A stretch of 64,000 bases of DNA, taken from assembly GCA_015258095.1 (NCBI GenBank), contig JABZIV010000001.1, forward strand, positions 25,691 to 89,690, written 5' to 3'. The stretch is from Lachnospiraceae bacterium (lineage in GTDB: Bacteria; Bacillota; Clostridia; Lachnospirales; Lachnospiraceae). This document shows, one piece after another, positions 52,839 to 61,999 of this stretch (its first letter is position 1; each line of letters begins with the position of its first letter). Position numbers and translations under genes: made by a program. A model generated the notes under the pieces. The model saw only the letters and a program-made list of their open reading frames with translations. It was not told the DNA's origin and did not search any database.

Positions 52839-53339
52839 ATGAAGAAAGGGAAGAAGCCTGTTTTAAGAAAAGTAGGTATTACCGCGTTATTGTTATTCAG
52901 CGCTTTCGGCTTGTCCGCTTGTAAGCCGAAGTACGGGAAGAATGAGACGCCGGTTATGACGACTGCGGCGGCAAATGTAGAGATTAATATGGATTTTGAC
53001 CAGATTCATAACGATGTTGTGGAAAATATGGACCCGAAGGACTATCCTTTTGTAAAGAGCTTGAACATTTCAGGGGACAACAGCACAAAGATGGTCACCG
53101 TGACGGCGGAGATTATGGATAATGTCAGCACGGAGGCACTGAATCTGTTTTTGAAGAACCTCATGGAAAATATTGCCAATGAAGCGGCTATTCAAGACTT
53201 CCGGTATACGCGTTCCACGGATACGGAATTCGGCAGCTTCTTCAAGAAGTATGGCGTACACTATACTATTACCCGAGGAGAGGAAACGGTAGAAGATGTT
53301 ACGGTCAACCCCGGAGACAGTTTTCCATTTCAGGGATAA
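52839..53339 (+). CDS. lipoprotein of unknown function
   Basis: A 166-residue secreted lipoprotein. The signal is KKGKKPVLRK plus a hydrophobic core and lipobox FGLSAC (Cys28 from this start). The mature domain begins KPKYGKNETP and holds a negatively charged region with NISGDNSTKMVTVTAEI, then a C-terminal domain ending in NPGDSFPF. I do not recognise a family. An upstream in-frame ATG (52794) has GAAAGG nearby but would put 15 polar residues before the signal; the ATG at 52839 is preferred. It ends 33 bases before the dehydratase gene. Confidence 0.7.
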   Translation: MKKGKKPVLRKVGITALLLFSAFGLSACKPKYGKNETPVMTTAAANVEINMDFDQIHNDVVENMDPKDYPFVKSLNISGDNSTKMVTVTAEIMDNVSTEALNLFLKNLMENIANEAAIQDFRYTRSTDTEFGSFFKKYGVHYTITRGEETVEDVTVNPGDSFPFQG

Positions 53340-53372
53340 GAAATCATCGGACGCGTAGGGGAGAAGGAATCT

Positions 53373-55349
53373 GTGGAGAGAAAAGAAGAAAAGAAAAGAG
53401 AAGGCTTCCAACTCGAGCACTGGCATATTATTGCAGGGCTTCTTATGGTGTACGACGCACTGTCCCTGGCTTTTTCTTATTTTATCGCTCTTTGGCTACG
53501 CTTTGATTTACGCTACACCACGATTGATTACCCTTATCTGGAGGCGTGGAAACACTTCCTGCCTCTCTATATTCTGTTTTCTCTTGCGGTTTTCTGGTAT
53601 CTGAAGCTGTATAAGAGTATATGGCGCTTTGCCAGCTATTCAGAGTTACTGCGTGTCAGCGTGGCGACCATTATCAGCGCGCTCTTTCATACCGTCGGGA
53701 TTACGCTTCTCTATATCCGTATGCCGATTTCCTATTATTTTATCGGGGCGCTCTTACAGTATGTTGCTGTTCTCGGGATTCGTTTTTCCTACCGTTTTAT
53801 TCTTTTGATTCGGAAAATACGGGTGAAGCAGGTCAATTCGCGCATTATGGTCATCGGTGCAGGGTCTGCCGGGCAGATGTTGATTCGGGATATCCAGCGA
53901 GCCGGAGAGGTCGATGGAGAAGTGGTTTGCATCATCGATGATAACCAGAATAAGTGGGGGAGAACCATAGACAATATCCCCGTAGTGGGCGGACGGGAAA
54001 ATATTCTGGAGATGGTGGAAAAGTACAGTATCGATAAAATCTTCCTTGCCATTCCCTCTGCGACCGCCCAGCAGCGAAGGGATATCTTAAATATCTGTAA
54101 TGAGACAAGCTGCGAGTTGAAGAACTTGCCCGGGATGTATCAGCTTGTTCTGGGGCAAGTCACGGCATCAGCCATGCGGAATGTTTCCGTGGAAGACCTT
54201 CTCGGACGGGATCCGATACGGGTGGATCTACAGGAAGTCTTTCAGTTTATTAATGGAAAGACCGTGCTGGTGACCGGAGGCGGTGGAAGTATCGGTTCCG
54301 AGCTTTGCCGACAGATTGCGGCGCATAGTCCGAAAGAACTTATTATCTTTGATATTTATGAAAACAATGCCTATAGCATTCAGTTGGAACTGAAGGAGAA
54401 GTATCCCGACCTGAAACTGATTGTTCTGATTGGCTCCGTCCGCGATTCCAGGCGAATCTACCAGGTTTTTGAAACCTATCATCCGGAGATTGTGTACCAT
54501 GCCGCGGCGCACAAACACGTACCGCTTATGGAAGAGAGTCCCTGTGAGAGCATTAAAAACAATGCGCTCGGAACGTATAAGACAGCCTACGCGGCACTTA
54601 CGCACGGATGTAAGCGCTTTGTACTCATTTCAACGGATAAGGCGGTGAATCCGGCAAATATCATGGGCGCGAGCAAGCGAATTTGTGAAATGATTATTCA
54701 GGCCTTTGATAAGAAGATCAAGGCGGGGAAGGCGGAAGAGATTCCGCAACTCTACACGCATAAAGGGATGGAGAACGCGGACAAGACGGGAAACGGAACG
54801 GTTTTTCGGGATATTCACACAGAGTTTGTGGCAGTGCGTTTCGGAAATGTCTTGGGTTCCAACGGCTCCGTCATCCCCATTTTCAAAAGGCAGATTGAGA
54901 AAGGCGGGCCGGTTACGGTAACCCACCCGGATATTATTCGGTATTTTATGACAATTCCGGAAGCGGTGAGCCTTGTTCTCGAGGCGGGGACATTCGCCAA
55001 GGGAGGAGAAATCTTTGTTTTGGACATGGGCTCTCCCGTGAAGATTGATACCCTGGCACGAAACCTGATTCGTCTTTCCGGTTTTAAGCCGGATGTGGAT
55101 ATTCGGATTGAATATAGCGGACTTAGACCGGGAGAGAAACTGTATGAAGAGAAACTGATGGCGGAAGAAGGACTGGAGGACACGGAAAACAGTCGTATCC
55201 ATATCGGGAAACCGCTTTGCTTTGATGTAGACAGTTTTCTGGAAAAGGTGGACGGTCTGATGGAAGTCGCCTATAAGAACAAGGAAGGCGAGATTCGGGA
55301 GATGGTGAAAGACATCGTAGAGACCTACAAACCGGCGGAAGAGATGTGA
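53373..55349 (+). CDS. membrane-anchored nucleotide-sugar 4,6-dehydratase (CapD/PglF type)
   Basis: A 658-residue protein: four N-terminal transmembrane helices (about 15-140), a first Rossmann-like region (RIMVIGAGSAGQMLIRDIQ), then a catalytic SDR domain from about residue 290 with the cofactor motif TGGGGSIGSELCRQI. The active region LISTDKAVNPANIMGASKR lacks the classical Tyr-x3-Lys tyrosine, having Met, as in PglF/WbpM-type dehydratases. It probably acts on UDP-GlcNAc for surface-glycan synthesis. The start is GTG behind GGGGAGAAGG; its stop overlaps the next gene's open frame. Confidence 0.9.
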   Translation: MERKEEKKREGFQLEHWHIIAGLLMVYDALSLAFSYFIALWLRFDLRYTTIDYPYLEAWKHFLPLYILFSLAVFWYLKLYKSIWRFASYSELLRVSVATIISALFHTVGITLLYIRMPISYYFIGALLQYVAVLGIRFSYRFILLIRKIRVKQVNSRIMVIGAGSAGQMLIRDIQRAGEVDGEVVCIIDDNQNKWGRTIDNIPVVGGRENILEMVEKYSIDKIFLAIPSATAQQRRDILNICNETSCELKNLPGMYQLVLGQVTASAMRNVSVEDLLGRDPIRVDLQEVFQFINGKTVLVTGGGGSIGSELCRQIAAHSPKELIIFDIYENNAYSIQLELKEKYPDLKLIVLIGSVRDSRRIYQVFETYHPEIVYHAAAHKHVPLMEESPCESIKNNALGTYKTAYAALTHGCKRFVLISTDKAVNPANIMGASKRICEMIIQAFDKKIKAGKAEEIPQLYTHKGMENADKTGNGTVFRDIHTEFVAVRFGNVLGSNGSVIPIFKRQIEKGGPVTVTHPDIIRYFMTIPEAVSLVLEAGTFAKGGEIFVLDMGSPVKIDTLARNLIRLSGFKPDVDIRIEYSGLRPGEKLYEEKLMAEEGLEDTENSRIHIGKPLCFDVDSFLEKVDGLMEVAYKNKEGEIREMVKDIVETYKPAEEM

Positions 55350-55363
55350 TTCGGGGCAGTCGG

Positions 55364-56686
55364 ATGAATAGAGAAGAAGCGGAAGAGTTTGTCTATCGTT
55401 CCTACCTTCGTGCAGCAAAATACCATTCTTATACGGAGAAAGATGCGGTGCGGCGGCATCCGGAATATACGAAAGAACTCTTGGAAAGGAAGTCGGGTAC
55501 CCCTACGGTAGTGGTGACCGGCAGTAAAGGGAAGGGTTCTGTCGCAAAGATGCTTTCAGAGATTCTCGAGACAAGATACCGGGTAGGACTGATGACCAGT
55601 CCGCATCTTTTGGATTTTTGTGAGCGATTTCAAGTCAATGGGGAAAAGGTTTCTTCTCCCCTTTTTTCTATGCTGATGGAAGAGATCCGTCCTGAGATAG
55701 AGAAAATCGAAGAGACGATCCCGAAAGAAAGCTGTATCAGCCCGATGGGGATTCAGGCGGACTTTGCTTTAAGCTATTTTCAAGAGCAGCATACAGAATG
55801 GAATATTTTGGAATGCGGAAAAGGAGCAAAGTTTGATGACGTGAATAATGTATTGCATGACTATGCCATCATAAACAGTGTATTTCTTGAACATAGGAGG
55901 GAACTCGGAGAGCGCATTTCAGAAATTGCGGAAGACAAGGCGCATGTGATTACAGGAAGAGAGAAGGCGGTTTTTGTCGGGAAGCAGACGAAAGAGGCGC
56001 TTACTGTAATCCAAGAGAGGGCGAAGCGCCTTGCTGTGCCGCTCTACTTTTACGGGAAAGATTTTTGGGAAGAAAATCTTCGTTATACGAAGGGCGGTTT
56101 AGAGTTTGACCTTTGCATTTTCGGAGAACGGTATCGGAAGATTACGCTTCCGCTTTTCGGTGCCCATCAGGCGAGAAACTGCGCTCTGGCATTTGCGACG
56201 GCGAAGCGTATCTTTGCCGATTTGCAGAAAGATTGGGAAGAGGCGGAAGTACGAAAAAGACTGGCAAGGATAAGATGGCCTGGAAGGCTGGAACTTCTTT
56301 CCAAAGAACCCTTCGTGCTGCTGGACTCTTGTATCCATCGTGTAAGTTGTAAAGAGGTGAAGGAAGTCCTGGAGGAACTTCATATTCGAAGCGTGCTGAG
56401 CATCATTGCAATCCCCGCGGACAAAGACTATCTCGGTGTACTGGAAGAAATGAAAGACATTTCGGAAAGAATCTTCCTCAGCCGGTCCCGTAATCCGCAC
56501 TATCATTTCGGAAAAGAGCAACTGCGCTGTGCAGCGGAAAAGGGGATAAAGGCAGAGTGGAAAGCGTCTTTTTCGGAGGCATTTTCCGAGGCAAAGCGTT
56601 TCGCGCTTCCCATCGTCATCCTGGGGACGACTTCTTTTGTCGCAGAGGTGGAGCAGTTTAAGGCTTCAGGCATAATCTTCTTATGA
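55364..56686 (+). CDS. divergent FolC/Mur-ligase-like ATP-dependent ligase
   Basis: About 440 residues with the Mur-ligase fold. The P-loop is VVVTGSKGKGSVAKML, followed by MTSPHLLDFCERFQVNGEKVS, both like folylpolyglutamate synthase. However, the FolC block that normally reads with GGRLDATN is NILECGKGAKFDDVNNV, and the C-terminal FolC aspartate motif around DGAHN is replaced by LLDSCIHRVSC. So it is probably not a standard FolC. An alternative GTG start at 55346 overlaps the previous stop (GTGA). Coupling with a CapD-type gene hints at a cell-envelope or glycan substrate, inference only. Confidence 0.7.
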   Translation: MNREEAEEFVYRSYLRAAKYHSYTEKDAVRRHPEYTKELLERKSGTPTVVVTGSKGKGSVAKMLSEILETRYRVGLMTSPHLLDFCERFQVNGEKVSSPLFSMLMEEIRPEIEKIEETIPKESCISPMGIQADFALSYFQEQHTEWNILECGKGAKFDDVNNVLHDYAIINSVFLEHRRELGERISEIAEDKAHVITGREKAVFVGKQTKEALTVIQERAKRLAVPLYFYGKDFWEENLRYTKGGLEFDLCIFGERYRKITLPLFGAHQARNCALAFATAKRIFADLQKDWEEAEVRKRLARIRWPGRLELLSKEPFVLLDSCIHRVSCKEVKEVLEELHIRSVLSIIAIPADKDYLGVLEEMKDISERIFLSRSRNPHYHFGKEQLRCAAEKGIKAEWKASFSEAFSEAKRFALPIVILGTTSFVAEVEQFKASGIIFL

Positions 56687-56703
56687 TTATGCTTGAAGCC
56701 TTA
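56659..56703. terminator. hairpin at the end of the Mur-ligase-like gene
   Basis: TAAGGCTTCAGGCATAATC (56659-56677) pairs with GATTATGCTTGAAGCCTTA (56685-56703), one G-U pair. The stem includes the last codons and stop of the gene. The tail is poor in uridine; a second small hairpin (CTGTAAA/TTTACAG, 56710-56737) follows. Confidence 0.6.
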
Positions 56704-56724
56704 CATTCTGCTGTAAAGTTTGGT

Positions 56725-57396
56725 TTATTTTTTTACAGGCTTATCTGTATTAGTAGAAACCCAAAACTGATCCGGAGGAAATGAAATCTTTTTCCCAGGA
56801 GTTTTTGACAATCCCCAGGGAGTCTCTGAATAATCCCAATAGACGCCACGACCATAGTTTGGTATTTGCCCGACTTTCGCTTCCTCTTCTTTCGTGACTT
56901 TTTTTCTAACAACCTTTGCTGTGATGGTTTTACTGTTTTCATTTATGCTTACGGATGTAGCCCGATACCCAATCGGTAAAGGAACAATCGAATATGCATA
57001 CATACTGTGCACTGTAACAATGGAATCATCCATAAAAGACAGGGCGGAAGGACTATCGTGGAACGCAGAATATTTTACTTCATATGTATTTCCATAGAGA
57101 ATAAGGGAGTCCACATAGATTCTTATTTTAGAGCATTCGCAAGAATATTTGTTTGCATCATTTTTATCTGTTTTAGTCGGATTATCATGGGGTAGAGGAA
57201 TATCCTTGTCTCTTTTTTTCCAGCGATCGCTTGGCGTGCCGTCGGGATTTGTAGGAGTATAGCCGCTTGAAGAATTGCGCATGGGAGCCGGTTGGGGCGT
57301 TTGTAGAAATGTCGGTATTGTCCATGCCAGTGATGTAAAAGACATGGATAGTGTGGAAATTGCTGTTACCACGAATAGCTTTGATTTTTTTAGCAT
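56725..57396 (-). CDS. secreted protein of unknown family, AT-rich
   Basis: A 223-residue protein with a signal peptide (KKSKLFVVTAISTLSMSFTSLA, predicted cleavage near residue 25), a Pro/Ser/Thr-rich stretch (TPQPAPMRNSSSGYTPTNPDG), a CEC pair near residue 86 and a beta-rich second half. No lipobox, anchor or domain is recognised. It has an AAAGGGG site. Base and codon use are visibly more AT-rich than its neighbours, and it stands alone on the opposite strand, suggesting recent acquisition. Confidence 0.65.
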   Translation of the reverse strand: MLKKSKLFVVTAISTLSMSFTSLAWTIPTFLQTPQPAPMRNSSSGYTPTNPDGTPSDRWKKRDKDIPLPHDNPTKTDKNDANKYSCECSKIRIYVDSLILYGNTYEVKYSAFHDSPSALSFMDDSIVTVHSMYAYSIVPLPIGYRATSVSINENSKTITAKVVRKKVTKEEEAKVGQIPNYGRGVYWDYSETPWGLSKTPGKKISFPPDQFWVSTNTDKPVKK

Positions 57397-57783
57397 TTTG
57401 AATCCCCTTTCTTCATAAAATAAATCAGTGAGTTAGTAAACTGGAATAGATACAGAATCATCGTACTCATCTCACACACATCAGTTGAGGAAAGACTATC
57501 ACTGAAAAGGGAAAAAACAAATGCTCAATATAAACAAACTTAAAGCTAAAAATTCATTATATTGAACAAATCGCAGAACAATAAAAAAAATAAAAGCAAA
57601 GGAGAAAACATATAAAATTTATTATATGGATTTATTTGTAAATACAGTTTACAATATGCTCAATAAAGCGGTTCCATATTTGTACATAGGACAGCGGAGA
57701 ACACGGCAAAATCCATAAGAAAAACGGAGGAATGCGTATGGCATTACCGTTTTATTTTTGTACCAAAAAACAGGGAGGCGTCC
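57397..57783. other. AT-rich intergenic region
   Basis: This 387-base segment shares the AT-rich composition of the secreted-protein gene. TGCTCAATA recurs at both ends (about 57521 and 57658). No second gene, RNA or transposon end was recognised. It ends in a hairpin at 57721-57759. Confidence 0.45.
57721..57760 (+). terminator. hairpin with U-tract ahead of the dehydrogenase gene
   Basis: AAAACGG plus AATGC (57721-57735) pair with GCATT plus CCGTTTT (57741-57753) with small bulges, followed by ATTTTTG. It could be a terminator or leader attenuator; the next gene starts 24 bases later. Confidence 0.5.
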
Positions 57784-58797
57784 ATGAAAATCGGTTTTAT
57801 CGGGGTAGGCGGCATGGGATATACCCATTTGCTCAGTTTGAAGGAGATTTCTTCTACGGAGGATATTTCCGTAGTTGCGATTGCGGATAAGCGGAAGGAA
57901 AGACAGGAGATGGCGAAGAGCGTCTTTCCGGGTGCGCGAGTCTATGAGGACGGACTGGAACTCCTGGACGCGGAAAAACTGGATACGGTCTTTATCGTTG
58001 CGCCGAGCTATGCCCATTTTCCTCTTCTGAAAAAAGCGATGGAGAAACAACTCTCCATTTTCTGTGAGAAACCCGTCTGCTTAACGGAAGAGGAGTGTGA
58101 AGAACTTTTAAAGAGGGAGAAGGACTATCCGCATCCCGTCTGTGTGGGACAGGTTGTACGGCACATGCCCGAATTCCTATTTCTGAAGAACTGTGTTTCT
58201 TCCGGAAAATACGGAAAACTCTTGGATTTATCCTTTGAGAGATTGTCCGGCGACGTGAACTGGGGATATGAAGATTGGTTTCATGAGGAAAAGAAATCCG
58301 GCAGCGTGATTTTGGATTTGCATATTCATGACCTGGATTTTATGCGTTTTTTACTGGGCGAACCGGAGAAAGCGGAGGTTTTACACTGCGCGCGCTTTGA
58401 CAGCGGAATGGTCAATCATATCGTAACGAAGGCGAAGTACGGTGCGCTTTCCGTACTTTCGGAAGCGAGCTGGTACCATGATGAGGCGTTTCCTTTCCAT
58501 GTCAGCTATCGTGCGGACTTTGAGAAAGCGACGCTTCTCTATCACTCTCTGTCGGATAAAGAGCACGTTTTGGTCTGTGCAGGAGGAAAGGCGGAGAAAG
58601 TGGAGCCGGAAGGCAGAGAAAAGGAGATGCAGAAGGTAGAAAGTGAAATCAATATCAAGAGCCTCGGCGCATATCTCACGGAAGACCGGAAGTTTATCGG
58701 CTACCTGCTCGGAAAAGAAAAGGAGAAGCCGGTATCACTAAGTGACGCGATTCAGTCGGTGCGACTGGCAGAGAGCCTGCTGAAACAGACCAGGTAA
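57784..58797 (+). CDS. Gfo/Idh/MocA family oxidoreductase
   Basis: A 337-residue NAD(P)-dependent sugar or inositol-type dehydrogenase. The N-terminal Rossmann motif is IGFIGVGGMGYTHLLSL, the conserved EKP is in IFCEKPVCLTEEE, and the second-domain catalytic pattern is GSVILDLHIHDLDFMRFLLG. The substrate is unknown; its neighbours import a sugar and carry a sugar-isomerase-like enzyme, so it probably begins breakdown of the imported compound. It has a GGGAGGCG site. Confidence 0.9.
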   Translation: MKIGFIGVGGMGYTHLLSLKEISSTEDISVVAIADKRKERQEMAKSVFPGARVYEDGLELLDAEKLDTVFIVAPSYAHFPLLKKAMEKQLSIFCEKPVCLTEEECEELLKREKDYPHPVCVGQVVRHMPEFLFLKNCVSSGKYGKLLDLSFERLSGDVNWGYEDWFHEEKKSGSVILDLHIHDLDFMRFLLGEPEKAEVLHCARFDSGMVNHIVTKAKYGALSVLSEASWYHDEAFPFHVSYRADFEKATLLYHSLSDKEHVLVCAGGKAEKVEPEGREKEMQKVESEINIKSLGAYLTEDRKFIGYLLGKEKEKPVSLSDAIQSVRLAESLLKQTR

Positions 58798-58810
58798 GAG
58801 CAGGAACATA

Positions 58811-58846
58811 AAGAGCCTTTGGAACGGAACGACTACCAAAGCTCTT
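58811..58846 (+). other. hairpin between dehydrogenase and binding-protein genes
   Basis: AAGAG plus CTTTGG pair with CCAAAG plus CTCTT. Without a U-tract it is more likely an mRNA-stabilising or processing element than a terminator; such elements often precede highly expressed binding proteins. Confidence 0.35.
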
Positions 58847-58882
58847 ATGGAATATAAAAACCATTTTTGAAGGAGACTGTGT

Positions 58883-60187
58883 ATGAAAAAAATGATGGCA
58901 GTACTGGTGGCAACCGGTCTTTCCGCATCTCTTCTCTGCTCTTGCGGACAAAAGGCGGCGACGGAGGGGACAACGGGAAACGGTTCTTCCGCGGAAACAA
59001 AGAAGGCGGAAGAGAAGAAGGAAGGCAAAGAAGTTACGCTGAAAGTCTTTGATTCCATGGCGTACGGGATCGAGTCGTACGATGCACTCATTAAGAAGTT
59101 TGAAGAACAGCATCCCGGTGTGAAGGTAGAGATTCAGCACGCGGCAAATGACGGGAATACGATTCTCCAGTCCAGGGTGAATTCGGGAGATATTCCGGAT
59201 GTGTTCCTGAATGAGCCGGGAGCGGGAGCAAAGCTCTACTATGAGTATTCGTATGACTGGTCGAAGGATAAAGATCTCCTGTCCAAGTTTAACGAAGACG
59301 CCCTGAATCTCACAAAGACCGAGGAGGGGGCAATTTACGGCCTGCCGTGGACCTATGAGACGATGGCGCTCATCTACAACAAGGATGTCTTCGATAAGGC
59401 GGGAATCAAAGAACTTCCCAATTCCGTAGAAGAGTTGGGAGAGATTTGCAAAACATTAAAAAGTAACGGTGTACAGCCGATTTCCTTACCCGGAAAAGAA
59501 AAATGGGTTCTCGGACAACTTGCTACACACTTTATCATGGATAAGAGTCTGGATGCGGAAGGCACGGTGGAAGCGTTAAAGAGCGGCAAAACAACCTTCA
59601 AAGATCTCCCGCACTGGGACAATTTCTTTAAGTTCCTGGATCTGGTCAAAGAATATGATGGAGATAAGGCTGTAGAAACAGGATGGGAGCCTGCCGAGAA
59701 TGCCGTGGCAACAGGAGAGGCGGCAATGCTGCACATGGGAGACTGGGCACAAGCCAACTTCACGAAGATGGGACCCGATACGAAACTCGCTTTCATGCCG
59801 GTTCCGGTAGGAAGTTCCGCTGAGGACAACACCATCTTATCTTCCGTAGGCTGGGTATTCCAGGTTTATAAGGATTCTCCGAATCTGGATTTGGCAAAAG
59901 AATATTGCGAGTATGTGCTTTGCAGTGAAGACGGCGCAAAGTGGATGACGGAAGGCGTTGATGCGGTTCCGGCAAATAACACGACAGAATTGCAGCCGAC
60001 CGGAGATTTGCCGCAGGATGCACAGAAGTACATTAAGGCGGGAAAGACAAACGGTTGGATTCATACCATTTGTGATACAACTTATTCCGATACGGTCGGA
60101 CCGCTGATTCAGGGGTATCTCCTTGGAGAGTATTCCAAAGAGGACGTAACACAGGGCTTTGAGGACTATTTTAAGAACTTGAAGTAG
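58883..60187 (+). CDS. sugar ABC transporter substrate-binding lipoprotein
   Basis: A 434-residue family 1 extracellular solute-binding protein of a CUT1-type importer. Lipoprotein signal with lipobox SLLCSC (Cys20 region), a charged linker, then a maltose-binding-like fold: VTLKVFDSMAYGIESYDALIKKFEEQHPGVKVEI, IYGLPWTYETMALIYNKDVFDKAG and GEAAMLHMGDWAQANF. The ligand is unknown. It has a GAAGGAG site. A perfect 19-base tandem duplication begins in its last codons and repeats the stop codon. Confidence 0.92.
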   Translation: MKKMMAVLVATGLSASLLCSCGQKAATEGTTGNGSSAETKKAEEKKEGKEVTLKVFDSMAYGIESYDALIKKFEEQHPGVKVEIQHAANDGNTILQSRVNSGDIPDVFLNEPGAGAKLYYEYSYDWSKDKDLLSKFNEDALNLTKTEEGAIYGLPWTYETMALIYNKDVFDKAGIKELPNSVEELGEICKTLKSNGVQPISLPGKEKWVLGQLATHFIMDKSLDAEGTVEALKSGKTTFKDLPHWDNFFKFLDLVKEYDGDKAVETGWEPAENAVATGEAAMLHMGDWAQANFTKMGPDTKLAFMPVPVGSSAEDNTILSSVGWVFQVYKDSPNLDLAKEYCEYVLCSEDGAKWMTEGVDAVPANNTTELQPTGDLPQDAQKYIKAGKTNGWIHTICDTTYSDTVGPLIQGYLLGEYSKEDVTQGFEDYFKNLK

Positions 60188-60206
60188 TTTTAAGAACTTG
60201 AAGTAG
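60169..60206 (+). repeat. 19-base tandem duplication at the binding-protein stop codon
   Basis: TTTTAAGAACTTGAAGTAG occurs twice without a gap (60169-60187, 60188-60206). The first copy ends with the stop codon; the second is untranslated. Confidence 0.95.
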
Positions 60207-60245
60207 AAAAGACAGAGAAGTATTTTAGAAGAGAGAGGAGAGAAC

Positions 60246-61127
60246 ATGGGAGTGCATCGTGAAAGGAAGCAGCTTCTCCATTTTGGCATTTTTGTTCTCC
60301 CGGCATTGTTTTTCGTGCTTTTGGCTACGGATATCCCCTTTATACTCAATATGGTCTATTCCCTGTTTGAGTGGAACGGCGTGTCCAAGTCTGCGACCTT
60401 TGTCGGATTGGAGAATTTTGCGAAGATTTTTCGCGACAGGCTTTTCTGGAAGAGTTTTCTTTTTACGATGCGCTACACGTTCTTTTATGTGCTGATCGTC
60501 AATCTCCTCTCCCTTTTTGTCGCTTTACAATTGTGGGAAAATACCTTTTCCCGGAAAGTCGGGAGGACACTGTACTATGTCCCTTATATCATTTCCCTGA
60601 CGGCAATCAGTCTGGTTTGGCAGTTTATCCTGGGACCCGTTTTTGCAGGTTTATATAAGCTTACAGGATTATCTTTCTTTCATCTCAGCTGGCTGGGGAG
60701 ACCGAAACTGACTTTTATCATTATTTTGCTGATGACCATTTGGCAAAATATCGGCTTTTATATGGTGAATTATATTGCGGGAATCATTACGATTCCGAGG
60801 GAACTTATGGAAGCGGCAGTGATTGACGGGGCAAGCAGCAGGCAATGTTTTATGAAAGTCATGCTTCCCCTTATGGTTCCCTCCCTTTCGATATGCATTC
60901 TCCTGTCGATGATGTTCGGCCTGAAACTCTTTGACATTATTATGGTCTTTACACAGGGAGGACCGGTAAACAGTACCGTTTCCGTTGCCTATAACATTTA
61001 TAAAGAGGCGTTCAGTGCGAATCGCTATGGACTTGCGACGGCAAAATCGTTTATCTTTGTAGTACTGGTGCTCTGCATTACCGTTACCCTGTTTCGGATT
61101 CGAAAGAAGTGGGAGGTGGAGATGTGA
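60246..61127 (+). CDS. sugar ABC transporter permease (MalF/UgpA type)
   Basis: A 293-residue permease with six transmembrane segments and the ATPase-docking EAA loop at ELMEAAVIDGASSRQCFMKVMLPLMVPSL. It pairs with the next permease. It has a GAGAGGAG site. The last bases contain the GGAGGT ribosome site and start of the second permease. Confidence 0.93.
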   Translation: MGVHRERKQLLHFGIFVLPALFFVLLATDIPFILNMVYSLFEWNGVSKSATFVGLENFAKIFRDRLFWKSFLFTMRYTFFYVLIVNLLSLFVALQLWENTFSRKVGRTLYYVPYIISLTAISLVWQFILGPVFAGLYKLTGLSFFHLSWLGRPKLTFIIILLMTIWQNIGFYMVNYIAGIITIPRELMEAAVIDGASSRQCFMKVMLPLMVPSLSICILLSMMFGLKLFDIIMVFTQGGPVNSTVSVAYNIYKEAFSANRYGLATAKSFIFVVLVLCITVTLFRIRKKWEVEM

Positions 61128-61954
61128 AAAACTCTATTTTTGCGAAGCTCATTTTTATCCTCACGCTGCTTTTTTCTCTCTTTTGGCTCATGCCTCTGGC
61201 ATTTATCTTTATCAATTCCTTCAAGGGAGATGCCGAGATCGTCAATCGTTTCCTGGAGCTGCCGAAAGAGTGGTCGATTCGCTACTATGCGGAGACTTGG
61301 AACAAGTTTCATTTTCCGCTCCTTTTGAAAAATACGATTTTTTATACGGTCGTGACTACGGCAATGGTGCTTCTTCTGGCACCCATGGCATCGTACTTTA
61401 TCGTGAGAAGAAAGAATATGCTTCTTTCAAAGATTAGCTTTGCGCTCCTGATTCTTCCGATTATGGTGCCGTTTCAGACGTATATGATCTCTTTAACCAA
61501 ATTTATGGGAGGTTTCCACCTGATTGGAACGAAGACAGGGTATATTGTCGTCACGGTTGGGCTCTTGATGCCTCTTGCGGTGTATATTATCTATAACTAT
61601 ATCAATACGATTCCCCTGACCTTGGAAGAGAGCGCCTACATCGACGGAGCGAATCTATACCAGTGCTATTTTTATATTATATTACCGCTGCTCAGACCGG
61701 TTCTCACGACTGTTTTGGTTTTGGACGCGCTCTCGACCTGGAATGATGTCATTACAAATCAGTTGATTGTAGGAACGAAGATGAGTTCCATCAATATACA
61801 GAATGCGCTCTATATGTTCTTCTCCGTGCAGAGTTCAGACTGGTCGCACGCTCTTCCCGGAACGATGATGAGCATTCTTCCCAGTCTCCTCTTCTTCCTC
61901 CTGATGCAGAAATATATTGTGACAGGTATTACGGCGGGGGCGGTAAAGGGGTAA
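61124..61954 (+). CDS. sugar ABC transporter permease (MalG/UgpE type)
   Basis: A 276-residue permease with six transmembrane segments and EAA loop LEESAYIDGANLYQCYFYIILPLLRPVL. The GTG at 61124 is preferred over that at 61109 because GGAGGT (61111-61116) lies seven bases before it; it overlaps the previous stop (GTGA). No ATPase gene is in the operon; CUT1 systems of Bacillota often share one MsiK/UgpC-type ATPase encoded elsewhere. Confidence 0.92.
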   Translation: MKNSIFAKLIFILTLLFSLFWLMPLAFIFINSFKGDAEIVNRFLELPKEWSIRYYAETWNKFHFPLLLKNTIFYTVVTTAMVLLLAPMASYFIVRRKNMLLSKISFALLILPIMVPFQTYMISLTKFMGGFHLIGTKTGYIVVTVGLLMPLAVYIIYNYINTIPLTLEESAYIDGANLYQCYFYIILPLLRPVLTTVLVLDALSTWNDVITNQLIVGTKMSSINIQNALYMFFSVQSSDWSHALPGTMMSILPSLLFFLLMQKYIVTGITAGAVKG

Positions 61955-61999
61955 AAGCGCAAAAAAGGGATAAAGATAGCGGAAAAGGGAGGTAAAGAA

